From positions 178,376,071 through 178,440,070 of the forward strand of contig OZ020611.1 in the NCBI GenBank assembly GCA_963971575.1: a stretch of DNA of 64,000 nucleotides, read 5' to 3'. The stretch's first letter is position 1. Every line of letters begins with the position of its first letter. Shown here piece by piece: positions 1-11,179 of this stretch. Below the pieces are notes generated by a model that worked only from the letters and a program-made list of their open reading frames with translations, was not told where the DNA came from and made no database searches. The position numbers were made by a program, and so were the translations under genes. The stretch is from Liopterus haemorrhoidalis (taxonomy: Eukaryota; Arthropoda; Insecta; Coleoptera; Dytiscidae).

Positions 1-241
1 TCATATCTAGCATAGGATATAGGAGTGTCTAGAGTTTCTTGTTTATGCCTACGAAACCCTAGACATTTCTTATTTAATTCAATTCGCAGTTTCTTAGAGA
101 ATGAATATGCAAAATATTGTTCATATCGGTCAAATCATATAGTAGTATCTATAGTTTCTTGTTTATGCCTACGAAATCCTACACATTTCTATATGTAATT
201 ATATTCGTAGATTCTTAGAGAATAAATCTGCAAAATACCTG
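1..241. repeat. 120-bp tandem duplication
   Basis: Two head-to-tail copies with a period of exactly 120 bases start at positions 1 and 121. Both begin TCATATC, share TTTCTTGTTTATGCCTACGA in the middle and end in a TGCAAAATA block. The copies are clearly diverged, so the duplication is old. The window edge cuts the array, so more units may lie to the left. No reading frame is conserved between units. Confidence 0.85.
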
Positions 242-1452
242 TTAATCAAGAGACCTGAAGAGTCCGCAGTTAGCCAATCAGGAGAACCTTAGGAAATATG
301 ACGTCACAGTGTTACCCAGATAACAAACACACACTAGCTAATTATATATGTACGATGTTCTAGTAACATTTGTAATCATCGAATCTATCTTGTAGGATGT
401 CCAGATAAAATAAATACTATTTTTTCTCGCAGAGTTCTCGTCATCAAGTTGACCATCATCGAGTTTGCGTCTCCGAGATGACAAGTCCGGTTTACGTAAA
501 TGTTGTGTTTTCTAGGGCGCCAAAATTTATAAGTATTCTCAGAAAGCCATTCATCGTGCCTATAAAATTAATTTAAACTACATAAAACTGCGAAGCATGC
601 AACTAATAAGATGTCGTAAAAAATGTTTATGCGTAGTACTATAGAGCTAAAACATAAACATATAGCATTTGCATCGACATGTTTATGTTACATAAAGAGA
701 AGTGAACTAATTTTATAGTAGAGTTAAAGTCATAATTTTACTTTCATAGACCTGAGACGCAGTATCATGCGTAATCATTTCATTTCAGCCTATCGAATGT
801 GGGAAAGACATATTTACCTTTCCTCTTTCATTTTATTTCAAAACGAGCATCTGTAGAAATGTATTCGATTTTCAATATACGTATATCTTTTATAAATAAT
901 AAATAACATTGTAAATTAACTCTTTTACTGCTTTCTTATTAACAACTTTTTAAATTAAAAATTTTTAATGGAAATTTCAATAACCTTCAGTCTTCCAGTC
1001 TCCTGAGCCGTCTCTTAATCTCAATTATTAGTCAATTAATATCCAAGTTAATTAACGACAATTTCCATCTCATTTTACGGCACCCAATTCATACGCGTGA
1101 ACAATAAAACTCAAAAAAAACAGAATATTGTTTTGGACAACATTTATCAATGCTATTGTTTGTTTACTCGTGGAATATTATAGAATTTAAAGAGATAAAG
1201 ATTATAAGTTGGAGAATGAGTCATGGCTCAAACGTTATTTTTGTTTTGTTTACAGTTAGCGTTTATTACCTAATATATATCATTTATAAGTATCTCAACT
1301 ACTAAACAGGATATGCGAAATGGTTCATTAATTTTTGATCATACTTTTTTAACAGCAAAAAACTTTTTGCAGCCTAATTGCCTAATTGCCAGCAGTAATT
1401 GTTTTCCCAATACATTCAGTATATCCTTGGAAGATAATAAGAAAACTATATT
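242..1452. other. AT-rich stretch, no gene seen
   Basis: Very AT-rich DNA with only short open frames, none with recognisable composition or motifs. No terminal inverted repeats, tRNA-like boxes or tandem repeats were found. Confidence 0.6.
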
Positions 1453-2087
1453 CAGTATACTTTCAATTATCCGGAGTAATGATGGGGTGGCTATGGTTAC
1501 TCGAAAAACACGGATAATCCTATAACATATTTTTAATGGGGTCTAATATTTTCCATGTTTAGTTCCTATTATTTATTATAAAAATACGTTTTTGTTTGTT
1601 TTTAATAATCTTTTAACGATTTTCAAATATCAGTACGAATTTTGCTAAGAGATATTATATCCTTATAATATTATATTATAGATTATGTTACGAATCTCAA
1701 TTGTTCGATGTACTCCAATAGTGTCAATAAAAGTCAGTAGCGTGGTATGACTAACGCTATCAATAGTGTCTTCTTCACCAAGAGGATGTTGATACATTCT
1801 CTTAATCTTTTGTCTGACTGACAGTAGAAACGATATCTGCACTACTATTATACTGAAACCCCGGATCATTTAAATCGCGATTTAACCATTTCTCGATGTT
1901 TTCTTTATTGACATTTTCAAACCCTTTTAAATTAACCATTAATTCACATATTTCACTTGGCTCAGGTTCGTAAGAATCCAATAAAGCTCTTTCCATTTTA
2001 AGAAGAACTTTGCGACAATTTTTATAAAAATATCGAAACCTTCTTCATTCACGGATAATCCGCACTCGGATAATCGATAGTTATATA
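1453..2087 (-). mobile_element. Tigger/pogo-type DNA transposon, internal deletion derivative
   Basis: The left edge CAGTATACTTTCAATTATCC resembles the Tigger/pogo terminus, which classically starts CAGT followed by a CGATTATCCG-type block. The right edge is a degraded inverse (CTCGGATAATCGATAGTTAT). Further GGATAATCC motifs lie just inside both ends. Between them, on the minus strand, is the C-terminal part of a Tigger-like transposase. At about 635 bases it lacks the DDE catalytic core of a 2-2.5 kb autonomous element. Flanking TA duplications are not intact, which fits an old copy. Confidence 0.65.
1663..1996 (-). pseudogene. Tigger-like transposase, C-terminal fragment
   Basis: Read on the minus strand from 1996 downward, the frame carries the pattern that follows the DDE domain of Tigger/pogo/jerky transposases: a GFENVNKENIEKWLNRD helix, then NDPGFQ, then an EIV-like segment (ADIVSTVSQ). 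After a frameshift near 1802 the second frame continues as a short Glu/Asp-rich stretch and a final helix. Neither the catalytic Asp residues nor the CENP-B-type DNA-binding domain is present, so it cannot encode an active enzyme. The family call rests on motif memory and has not been searched. Confidence 0.6.
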
Positions 2088-2749
2088 TTATTTCAATTAT
2101 GGAGCCGCACATCAACATTTGCAGCGAATTTTCATCTAATAGGATATTTTTAATTGTAAAAAAAAAATTATCATTTAATTGTAAATAAACAATGCGTTTC
2201 TAACTATTTTGTTCTATTGTGAAAACTATTTATAGTTATTGTACTTGGTAGTCTATTTTTGCCGCCATCTTGAATATGGCGTTGTTCTCAATATAGGTGT
2301 TGCAAAAACGATTTAATTTTCGTAAAGGACCAGGAATCAACTTATTATCATCAACTATAATATTTTTCGAATAAGATTCGAAACTATAAACAATCAAGTA
2401 ATCATATAAAAATTGATGACGTATTATTTGAACATTTCTGGACTGAACTATATACATAGATATAAAAGTTATTTGAAACCAGCATATATATTTGAAATAT
2501 TACAGAACATGGTTGTCATATATCAATTATTGATATCAATTATTAAGTTATTGAGCGATAATATTTATACAATATTTTTTTCTACAGCTAAAAATATCCT
2601 ATTAGATAGTTAAAATTCCATGCTAATTTTGATGTATAGGTTGATACTAATTTTATTTAAAATTGTTAGTTTTGTACAAGAAACTTGCAAGCTCTGGGAG
2701 TTATACGTAGCGGTATAGTAGTTATAGAGTATTTCAATTACAGATAGTC
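2088..2749. other. AT-rich stretch, no gene seen
   Basis: Two opposing short open frames near 2236-2613 overlap each other and have no recognisable motifs. No repeat structure was found. Confidence 0.5.
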
Positions 2750-2912
2750 TGCATTCATATGCGTATTTAAACAGGTACTGAGCAGGTTAAATCGACCTCT
2801 GCGCTAACTGCACAGTATGATTAACTTAAAAGTCCGATATTATGTCTGGGATTTGAACTCGTAACCCTGTTCTTCATAAGCAACCGTTTTACCTTGGAGC
2901 TACAGGAAGTTG
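2750..2912 (-). repeat. tRNA-derived SINE (second family), minus strand
   Basis: On the minus strand, positions 2902-2892 read TAGCTCCAAGG, a good pol III A box, and positions 2860-2846 read GAGTTCAAATCCCAG, a near-canonical B box. The spacing is close to that of a tRNA gene, and the intervening AACGGTTGCTTATGAAG has an anticodon-arm-like arrangement. It is followed toward lower coordinates by about 95 bases of tRNA-unrelated sequence, as expected for a SINE rather than a functional tRNA. A decayed tRNA pseudogene is the alternative. Confidence 0.6.
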
Positions 2913-3044
2913 AAAAATATAAATATTTCCCCTAAAAACACTTTTTTCGAAAATATATTTTATATTTATGCCCTATCATAAAAGGGTGTTACAAATATGT
3001 GTATAGTACTGACTGGGCAAAAACTGGGCGAAAAAAGTTTTATT

Positions 3045-3240
3045 AACATGCATCCGCATTGAAACAACTGTAATGGAAGATGGATTGGACGTGGAGGTCC
3101 AGATGCATGGCCTCCCAGGTCTCCCGATTTAAAGCCATACGGCTTCTTTGCTTGAGGATATTTAAAGACTTTGTTTTAGTCTTCTCCAATTGATAATCTG
3201 GTGCACTTATAAGAGCGAATAGAATACTTATGTGATTCAC
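3045..3240 (+). pseudogene. DDE transposase scrap (mariner/IS630-like)
   Basis: Plus-strand translation gives WIGRGGPDAWPPRSPDLKP, closely matching the region around the third catalytic acidic residue of insect mariner/IS630-like transposases (typically WPPRSPDLTPLDFFLWG). It is followed by GYLKTLF and SSPIDNLVHL, as in those proteins. The catalytic position is degraded (a YGF replaces the LDF-type segment) and stop codons interrupt the frame. No N-terminal part or inverted repeats were found nearby. Confidence 0.65.
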
Positions 3241-3529
3241 ACAGATTATCCGATTAAATTTTTTTCAAAATGTACGAAATTCCTTTATAAAAATATGATA
3301 TGTTTGTGTTGAGATATGTAGAAATTAAACACAATATTACATTAACAAATATTTTTCACGAAAACTATAAATATATATCATTAATCCAATTAACAACTAA
3401 CAGGTCTTATTTTTCACTAAACAAGTATACATGCTCTCCTAGCATCGTAAATCGACATTCATTCCAAAGCCGGCAGTGACAGTAAAAGTCCTGGCAAATG
3501 GAACGTATACATATAAAACAACTATTGTA

Positions 3530-3705
3530 AAAATTAGAAAATAAAACATGGTAATTTGACACCACATATTGTTTTATTACACACATTTATAGATAGTGCA
3601 ATGCTGAAAACATCTCATATCTTTAAAACAGTTGTTAAAGCTTTTTTTCACTCATTTTGACTAGTACTATACGCTTTAAAAATTTCTGGCAACTTTTTTA
3701 ACACC
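3530..3705 (+). repeat. dispersed repeat, pairs inverted with 23112-23290
   Basis: This segment recurs in opposite orientation at 23112-23290. Shared blocks include AAAACATGGTAATTTGACAC, AGTGCAATGCTGAAAA and a TTTTTTTCACT block further in. It probably marks an unrecognised transposon; no termini or coding sequence could be assigned. Confidence 0.7.
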
Positions 3706-4338
3706 TGTCCTTGTTTAGAACAATACTTTAACAAAAATCTTGTTTCAAGTCTGCCCCTACATTAGATGCAGCGATTAAACAAGATTAATCACAGTTCACT
3801 TTACTCAAGAACTAAGTCTTGCACTACGAATTTTCTTTTTACTTTCTTATTTTTATTAAATAAGAAAGTAGAACATCCTTAATGCTTCCGAACAGGATAA
3901 AATGAATGGAAAAGCCATTAGGAGTTCCAAATTTATTGCATAAGTTATAATAGAACTACTTTTATTCTTTTATCCCTATAGTCTAGACATTTATTTATTA
4001 CAATAGCCAAAGGAAGTTATACTTTTTATATACACACTTTTATAACATTCATAAATTGCCTTATTGGCGTATGATGTAGACCAGAAGACGGCAACACGGC
4101 GCCCATCGATGCCAGTGCGCCCCACTCAAGTTGTTTAAGTCTCATGTGATGAAAAAAATTATTACATTTCCCAAATTTAAAACATATAATTGAGAATTTA
4201 AATTTATATACAGGATGTAACAGCAAAACGGGACATTGCCATTATTTTCTTTATTATTAGAGATACAAGAATATACTAAATAACAAAGTTGTAGGAGACT
4301 AAAGGAGATCTGGTTATAGAAGAAAATATTTTTTAAAC

Positions 4339-4385
4339 CAGTGGTTCTCAAGCTAGGACACACAGTTATATTTTTTTAAATTATA
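4339..4385 (+). mobile_element. hAT-type terminus fragment
   Basis: CAGTGGTTCTCAAGCTAGG matches the common CAGTGGTTCTCAA terminus of hAT (Charlie-like) elements. The matching opposite end and an 8-bp duplication were not found nearby, so only one end is called. Confidence 0.45.
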
Positions 4386-6000
4386 CAGTACATATTTTTT
4401 AGATCCTTTCGATAGCGTATTATTTACTGAATTCAACCACATAAACATTTATATCCATGCAAAAAAAATTAGAAAAAAATCGATTGACATTTAAACAATA
4501 TTTAAACGAGAAACAATAATTAAAGCTACTTGCTAAATCGAATGGAATTATGTTAAGAAAATAATGGAAATCAGAAAATCAGATAAAAATTTATTTATAG
4601 GGAGTAGTTAGTCTTTACTACTGTGCACTAATATATTAAAAATTAAAAAAAAATGTATTTTCATGTTGATTTTTTCTCGATAATTTTTTATGAAAGGATA
4701 TAAAATGTTTATGGGGTTGAATTCAGAAAAAAATACAATATCGAATGGGAATAAATAATATGAATAATCTATATAAGTAATTTAATGTCGACAAATTAAC
4801 TTTGTGAAAATGGTGTATATTTAATAATGATTGAAATAAAAAACATTGTAAATTTTCACTATTTTTATTAATTAACTGCTCACTAGTTTCGGCTTTCGCC
4901 ATTTTCAAAGCAATGAACCAAGTTACAAACATAGCTACTTAAATAGTATTTAACGGGTAAAAATTCAATAATGATAATCCGGAGGTTAATTTTTACAACA
5001 ACGCTATAGGTTCCTAAGGGGACCATTTTTTATAGATGATAATTATAGTGTAAACAGAATTGAAAAACAAAATGGTTTTAGTTTACAGTACTTCTAGGTT
5101 ATCCTTCATTGTAATCCAAGCTTTATACTATGGTTTCTGTATGTATTGAAGATCATTTACTATCATATTTAATATTTCACCAACCTAATAAATATTAAAA
5201 AGCAAAGCTGATAAATATCTTATATTCCAGTTATCGATTTACCGTCTATGCTAAATGATTTATTTAGAATTGTGAGGTTATCCTCAGCCGTATATTCATC
5301 TCGGGTCACTAGTAATTTATCTCGGTGTCGAAATGCTGTGTTTTTTGTAAATGTAGTTTATTTAGTCTTTGGCATTTAATATGTAAATATTTATATATTA
5401 ACTAGTGCGTAACATGTTTAATGTATAGTATTTTTATCAGCGTACATTGTTCAAAAGTAAATTAGCTGTGTCGCTCAATTCAATAAACTAAATTTTGTTA
5501 AAATTAGATTAAAGTTTAGTATCTCAAAACTTGGAGCTGCTACCAGCATACAGTTGGCACCTTTCTTGCTGATTTCAACTAAAATTTATTTTCATCCTAC
5601 CAGAGTGTTCTTAGGATTCTGTGAACGACTTCAATAGAGCACCCATTAAAACATCGAGGAAGCTCAATCCTGGTTTGGGATTGCTTCAGTAGTGAAGATG
5701 TATTTCAAGTTTATCGAACGAAAAATTTAACATGAACGAATATGAAACAGAAGATTTTTTCTAGGGTAGAAGTTAAAGTAAAATGCTGATAGAGAAAATT
5801 GTGGAGAGTAACTATTACAAAAGTGCACAAAACAACAACATGAAAAGGGACAATATATTAAAAAGTATAATACGCAGGGCTAGCAATACTGACACTAAAC
5901 CATGTTTAGAAACATCTTGTGGCGCCCAATGTTCCATTGTAAAGACGAGATGTTAATAAAAAATAAAGAAACTATTTTAAAATGGGAAATATTTAATTGA
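4386..6000. other. AT-rich stretch, no gene seen
   Basis: Long A/T runs and short frames only. No conserved motifs, tandem arrays or inverted repeats were recognised. Confidence 0.5.
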
Positions 6001-6160
6001 TCGGAAACATTTCTTTTTTCATCAGAAATAAAAATATTTTGCAAAGAACTATTTGAAAAGAAAAAAAATAATGACTTGTTTAGAAAAAAATAAGCACTTG
6101 ATCAGAATAAAGGCTTGATCAGAAAAAATTAAACCTTAATAACAAAAAAATAATGTTGCC
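6001..6160 (-). repeat. degenerate TTGATCAGAAAAA minisatellite, orientation 1
   Basis: Several degenerate ~20-30 base units built on CTTGATCAGAAAAAA with runs of A. The same motif appears inverted at 7580-7800 (TTTTCTGATCAAGTCAATAT), so the two blocks flank 6.2-7.6 kb in opposite orientation. They could be subterminal repeats of one degraded transposon, but no terminal repeats were found. Confidence 0.5.
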
Positions 6161-6211
6161 TAAAATATTGTAGAAATAATTCATTTCAATTATTTCTTTT
6201 CATTTACATAA

Positions 6212-6327
6212 CATAAAGCGTGTTCTACATTATACAATTCTCATCAAATTTTCATACTTATTTCTTTGACTAGAACTTGTACTAGAAATAAATCAGTGAA
6301 ATTGTACAGTGTAGAACACTTTATGTA
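6212..6327. mobile_element. 116-bp foldback MITE
   Basis: The left end ATAAAGCGTGTTCTACATTA is repeated inverted at the right end (GTAGAACACTTTATGT), giving arms of about 28 bases with few mismatches. A related terminus lies at 6736-6759 (TAATGTAGAACACGCTTA), whose inner ~65 bases also align with the left arm. This is either a larger element of ~545 bases with a solo end, or two nested copies. Confidence 0.65.
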
Positions 6328-6760
6328 GTCAAGGTCAACTTTATTCAAAACTAGATTTGATCCAACTATTCTTGAAAACACATCCAACTTGGAACTCGGT
6401 GCATGCGCAGTAGACAGTTTTAACAATTGTACCAACATTAAAATTACGCTTGTAAATATTTTGTATTACCACGTGTTTAATAGTGTTTTGTTGATCATTA
6501 GTTTGAATAAGCGAATATATAAATTGTGTTTTGTACGTAAATCAGTAATTTTACAAATCTAATAGCTAGGTTATAAACACTAGACAAGATATGAATTATA
6601 TTTTTATGTTGGTACTTTAAATGAACTGAAACACGTGTAAGAATTTCATTCTCTACCAAAAAATTGAAAAATAAATTGTATTAAAACTTTGACAACTTCT
6701 AGTTCAAAGAAAAAAGTTTAGCAAATTGATGAATAAAGTATAATGTAGAACACGCTTAAC
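6328..6760. mobile_element. interior and far end of a related ~545-bp MITE
   Basis: The inverse of 6690-6757 aligns over about 65 bases with 6215-6280, including AGCGTGTTCTACATTATAC and a TTTCTTTGA(A)CTAGAA block. This supports a larger element from about 6215 to 6757 with long inverted ends. The interior has no coding sequence. Confidence 0.55.
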
Positions 6761-7288
6761 ATCAAACTCTATTGTAAACCTTCCCAAGGCTTACTCCAAA
6801 CCGCAGTCCTGCCGTGACGGCCTCTCGGCAAAAACCCCTATCCTGAACATTTCCAATACTATCCCTTCATATTCATCAATTAAAGTAAGAAGATAATTAA
6901 AACACTAAGAAGCTGGCTTAATGGAGTCATCCGAAAGCCATTAAACCCAAAAAAAAATAATATATATTTCTTTCTTTCTAAGATTTCATAGGTTCAAGAA
7001 AGCCCCGAAATAATTTTTAAACTGCCCGCACTAAAATATATTGGTAGAACCATAATTGGTTGAACTGCAATGTCATGTACGGTAAAAAAGTTCAAAAGGC
7101 GGGTCCTAATTTTGTTGACATAATTTATTAGTAGTTCATTTGTTCTGTGGTTATTTATTTAATTTGTTTAAATAATGCATGCATTTTAACAATATAATAA
7201 TATAAAGTACTGTGTGTTTAAAAACTGGATCAGGTTACCATAGTAAAGAAGTCAGTACAGAAGAACCCAAACAGCTCGAATTAGGCTA

Positions 7289-7455
7289 AAAAAGTCTAAT
7301 GCCCAGATTGCATAAAAGTCTTAAAACTAGATGTAAGCTACAACTCGATGTAAAACACAAAATTACCTAACAACGCAATGCGTTTTAATGAGTTTTTATT
7401 AAGTTTTAGCTTATATCTAGTTTTCAAACTTTAATGGACATTAAACTCTGTTTTA
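7289..7455. mobile_element. small inverted-repeat element (MITE-like)
   Basis: Arms 7289-7345 and 7395-7455 are inverted copies: AAAACTAGATGTAAGCTA on the left against an inverted AAAACTAGATATAAGCTA on the right, flanked by AGTCTAATG / AGTTTAATG. The ~50-base centre is unique. No target duplication was clear. Confidence 0.6.
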
Positions 7456-7494
7456 ATCTTGACGTTATAGTTCATAAAATTTCAGGTCGGGTAT

Positions 7495-7530
7495 GGCTCG
7501 CGGGCCGTATGCTGGCCACCATTGGTATAG
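7495..7530 (+). mobile_element. possible hAT terminus scrap
   Basis: GCGGGCCGTATGCTGGCCAC followed by CATTGG resembles the inverted GGCCAGCATGCGGCCCGC terminus common in hAT MITEs. Only one end is visible. Confidence 0.35.
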
Positions 7531-7579
7531 GAGTTTCATGACCAAACATACGGAATCCTAAAAAGAAATATTTCTTTAC

Positions 7580-7800
7580 TTTTATTTTCTATAATATTTT
7601 TACTGACAATATTTTTTCTGACCAAGTCAATATTTTTTTTTCTGATCAAGTCAATATATTTCTTTGTTTAAGTCTTTATTTTTATTTTTTGATCGAGTCA
7701 ATATGTTTTTCTGATCGTCATTATTTCCTTCTTCATCAAAAAATAATTTAAAACTGACCATATACTTCTGATCAATGTCACATAATTTCTTGACCAAAAA
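7580..7800 (+). repeat. degenerate TCTGATCAAGTCAATAT minisatellite, orientation 2
   Basis: Five or more diverged units of about 30 bases, each with TTTTCTGA(T/C)CAAGTCAATATTT. It is the inverse of the motif at 6001-6160. Confidence 0.6.
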
Positions 7801-8769
7801 CTGAATTCAATTCTGATTAATTAAATACTAGCCATTTGAAATTATGAGTAAAGTGCTGATTTTATCTTGTTTTTAATTATAGTTTATCAAAAGATAAAAC
7901 CTAAACGAATATAAAATATAAATCCTTCCTATTTTTTATTTTTCTGCTAGTTTTAAGCATCTATTAAAAGAAAATTGCTATATTACATAAAATTGTTGTT
8001 GCAGTCGTTGTAAATATTTAAACCTACAGGAAATGACAAATTATAACATTTGCAAAATTTACAAAAATTATGGAAAAACAAAAATATTTTCATCATTTTC
8101 TAAAAAAAGATTGTACAATGTCAATAACGTTTCATTGGTATACTGAGCAGATGTAAATTTATTAAAGAAAAAAAAAAAAACTTATTTTAAATTTAGCATT
8201 CCAAGTAAACATTTGCTGTTTGAACAAGATGGTATTCGCAATATTTGCCGGTCTGAATGTTAAATGCATACATCGTTGATTTATTTATTTTATGCTTTGA
8301 GAATGAGATGCCAGAAAATCATTACTTGTGCAAATTCGTTACATAAAGACTTCAGATAATATACGAGAGATGTAGTTTTCTCCACTAAAAATTTCTTAAC
8401 ATTGGCTAGGCTAGGTACGCTAGCACAAGAAAATTATGACAATAAAATTATGTATCGTGGTAAGTGCCGACTGATCGTATAATATATTTTTATTTGACGC
8501 CCATTCGTAAGATTTATGGGCTAAAATACTCGTCGGCCTGTGGAAATTCAGACGCAAGGTAATATTAATAAATAATCTACAAATTACAAGTACAAGTCTT
8601 TTGCCTTGTTACCCTTAAGATTTGCTTCTTGTAATCGGAGCTTCACAGTCCTTAAAGAAAATCCTTGCTCTCGGTGCAAATTAAATACTGAAGTGATTTC
8701 TGGAGAGTTTATTTTAAAAAATGTTTAATCTATTTATATAAAATAGTAACTAACTCACGTAGTCATAAT
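7801..8769. other. AT-rich stretch, no gene seen
   Basis: No coding sequence, inverted termini or tandem units were recognised. Confidence 0.5.
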
Positions 8770-9540
8770 CAACGCCCAGCCTAAACCATTGCAAGTATAA
8801 CATGACGTAAGCACCAACTAAGAACGGATTTTTTTAAAGTCAACCTTTAAGGGGGTGAAAATGGGTAAAACGGATTCCTCAATATCTTTTAGGTCCTATG
8901 AAATATCGACTTAGGTTTTTATTACAAAATTTACTCGCATAAATGTTAAAAAACATATTTCCGGATTTTGCCCTAATCAAGCCCTAAAGGGGTGAATAAT
9001 AGAACCCTTTGTATCTTTTATGTTTGTTGTGTTATAACATTCCTTTTTGGCATATAGGCGTCTTTTTAAAATATTTAGAAAGTGTTTTGCCCCGAAATTA
9101 GTATTATTATTCGACAGAACGTTTCCTAGACCTAGAAACATATAATTCTGGGAATATATTTCTTTCATAACGTAAGCACTTAATAAGAAGAGATTTTTCG
9201 AAGGTTTTTTTTTTTAAGGGTAATTTTTTTTCACCTATTTCTCAATATCTCTTAGACCAGACGAGATATCAACTTGGTTTTTGCTTATAAAGGTTAGTCA
9301 TATACATGCACGAAAATATAATTCAGAATTTCGCCTTCAACCCCTAAAGGAGCAAATCTAGTTTCGGCGTGAACTATAGAATCCTTTGCAGCTCCTGTGT
9401 TTGTTGTGTTATAACATTCCTTTTTGACATATAGTTTTGACCGTTTTTCCCCCTAAAGGGGTAAATTGGTATTTTTTATTTGATAGAACGTCCCATGTAT
9501 CTAGAAACATGAAATTCGGCTCTAAGACTTACCAACGACT
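8770..9540 (+). repeat. ~367-bp tandem repeat, two diverged units
   Basis: Two units align in register: GACGTAAGCACCAACTAAGA (unit 1) with AACGTAAGCACTTAATAAGA (unit 2), both followed by a GGGTGAAA- or TTTCACC-type block, an AATATCTCTTAGACC-type block, an ACCCCTAAAGG block and GTTGTGTTATAACATTCCTT. The boundary block CTAGAAACATGAAATTCGG is repeated at the end of unit 2. A third, shorter copy at 55205-55440 abuts Helitron helicase coding sequence, which suggests that these repeats travel with Helitrons. No open frame is conserved. Confidence 0.75.
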
Positions 9541-9752
9541 AGGCAAGTTAAATTAACACATTTTTTAGACATGAAGTTATTTTACGAACATTTACCAACT
9601 AAGTTGTATATTTTTATTTCCCATTGTGATTACACCCGGGTTCTAAGAGCAATTTTCCTGTATTTCAGATATCCCAACCATTTTTTCTCGGGATACGAGA
9701 AATATAAAATTGTACTACTAATTTTTTCAGAAACAGAAACCCTAGTACGCAA

Positions 9753-9900
9753 CCGGTCACCTGGCGTAGCGTAGTGGTAACACACGTGCCCTGCGTTGCT
9801 AAGGTCTCAGGTTTGAATCCTGTGCAGGCAATTACGAAAAATTAGAATTGTCCTGGCTAATTGTCTTAGTAGCAAAGGCAATAAACGTGAAATTAAAACC
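9753..9900 (+). repeat. tRNA-derived SINE, family 1, copy 1
   Basis: The A box TAGCGTAGTGG at 9767-9777 and the B box GGTTTGAATCC at 9810-9820 sit in a tRNA-like head. The body CCTGGCTAATTGTCTTAGTA and the ending AGCAAAGGCAATAAA recur in the copies at 13641-13785 and 25192-25330 (inverse). The unit is ~145 bases with no poly-A tail. It would be transcribed by RNA polymerase III and mobilised by a partner LINE, which cannot be identified here. Confidence 0.85.
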
Positions 9901-11035
9901 TGCCTGCCGCCAATCAACAGATATGCTTTCATTTATGCAAAAACACGACAGGATTACATTTCATATAATGTGTTAAACATTAACAACATTCAAAATCGTC
10001 TTTTAAATCATCAACCCACTCAATAATACAAGACAAATAAATATATATTATAATGCAGAGAAAACAATACTACGTGACAATTTAAACAACAAGCGCAGTT
10101 TTGATGTTCATTATGGAACCTTCTACGAAGTTAAAAATCGCGATTTTAAATACTCCAAGGTCAACACGCCCTCGAGAACATGTTCTATGTCACGCATACC
10201 GGACGCCGAAAAAACCATTTCAAGTTCATGGTGATCAACAATCTGTGCTATGTTATAAGGGTTCATAGTGTTTCATTTGTTCTCAGTCGGGTTGTTTTGC
10301 TTTATTTTGATGGAGTCTTCCTACGTTCTTGCAGCTTCACATGTCGTTTCAAGGATGGTTGTTTTTATTGGAGTAATTCAATCTTCTCTTCTGCTCACAA
10401 ACCATCATGTTTTTCTCATTACAGATTTTGTTTCAATATAAATATTTGTCACAGGAATTGTAATGGAAATTTTATATTACGAGAAATAAATTATTTACAT
10501 TAAACTTGACTCTAAAAGTTAAATTTAACTTAAAAAACCACTGCATAAGATTTTTGTTTCTTATTTTCACATAAGTAAATTCTAGTAGCTATTGTGTAAT
10601 TGTAGACCAGCAAAGGTAGTTTTATTTTGCCGAGAAAGTATATTTTTAGGATTTCGTAATTATAACCAAGAAATCGCTTGTTAGACTATATCTAACTAAT
10701 AAAGTTTTGAAAACCAACGTCGTTAATTTAATACACAAACTAAACTCTAGCGAAGAGAAACGGTATTATTCAGTTGGCGGTGGCGCATTTATTAGACGTT
10801 TAATGCATTAGACGTATTTATAATCTGAATTTATTTTTTTAAATATATTTATAAATATTAGGTACAACCCTCGAAAATCCCACTCGCACGCTCACATTGT
10901 GTGAGTGCAAAAATGTCATTTCCAAGTGAGTTCACAGACTATTTTAGTATTTTCATCAGTCCGACCCGTCTTCCTTTTATTTATTTTTAGCTAGCGAGTT
11001 ATCATAAAAAAGTTACTATAGGCTATTCCAAACCT
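9901..11035. other. no supported gene; one unconvincing 107-codon frame
   Basis: A plus-strand frame at 10180-10503 encodes 107 residues but is rich in Phe/Cys/Arg with no domain, signal or splice context I can defend. The rest is AT-rich single-copy-looking sequence. Confidence 0.5.
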
Positions 11036-11039
11036 TTAA

Positions 11040-11179
11040 GCGGAACTAAATGGAATTTAAAATTTCTTATGTTGCCACTAGATAACTTTTTATATATTGA
11101 AGTGGACTTTTGTTGAACAAAATGATCAAAAGATTCAATCAATCGGTAAAAGTTACTAGATTTGAAAATCTAGTTCCGC
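11040..11179. mobile_element. 140-bp MITE with TTAA duplication
   Basis: The termini GCGGAACTA and TAGTTCCGC are perfect 9-base inverted repeats, and both are directly flanked by TTAA (11036-11039 and 11180-11183). TTAA duplication is typical of piggyBac and Kolobok superfamilies. The interior is non-coding. Confidence 0.8.

Noticed and set aside
9767..9820. Functional tRNA gene
   Set aside because: The boxes are present, but the acceptor stem does not close, and the same head-plus-body unit recurs three times, so it is a SINE.
10180..10503. 107-codon plus-strand frame
   Set aside because: No domain, codon pattern or splice context supports it, and its residue composition is what AT-rich DNA gives by chance.
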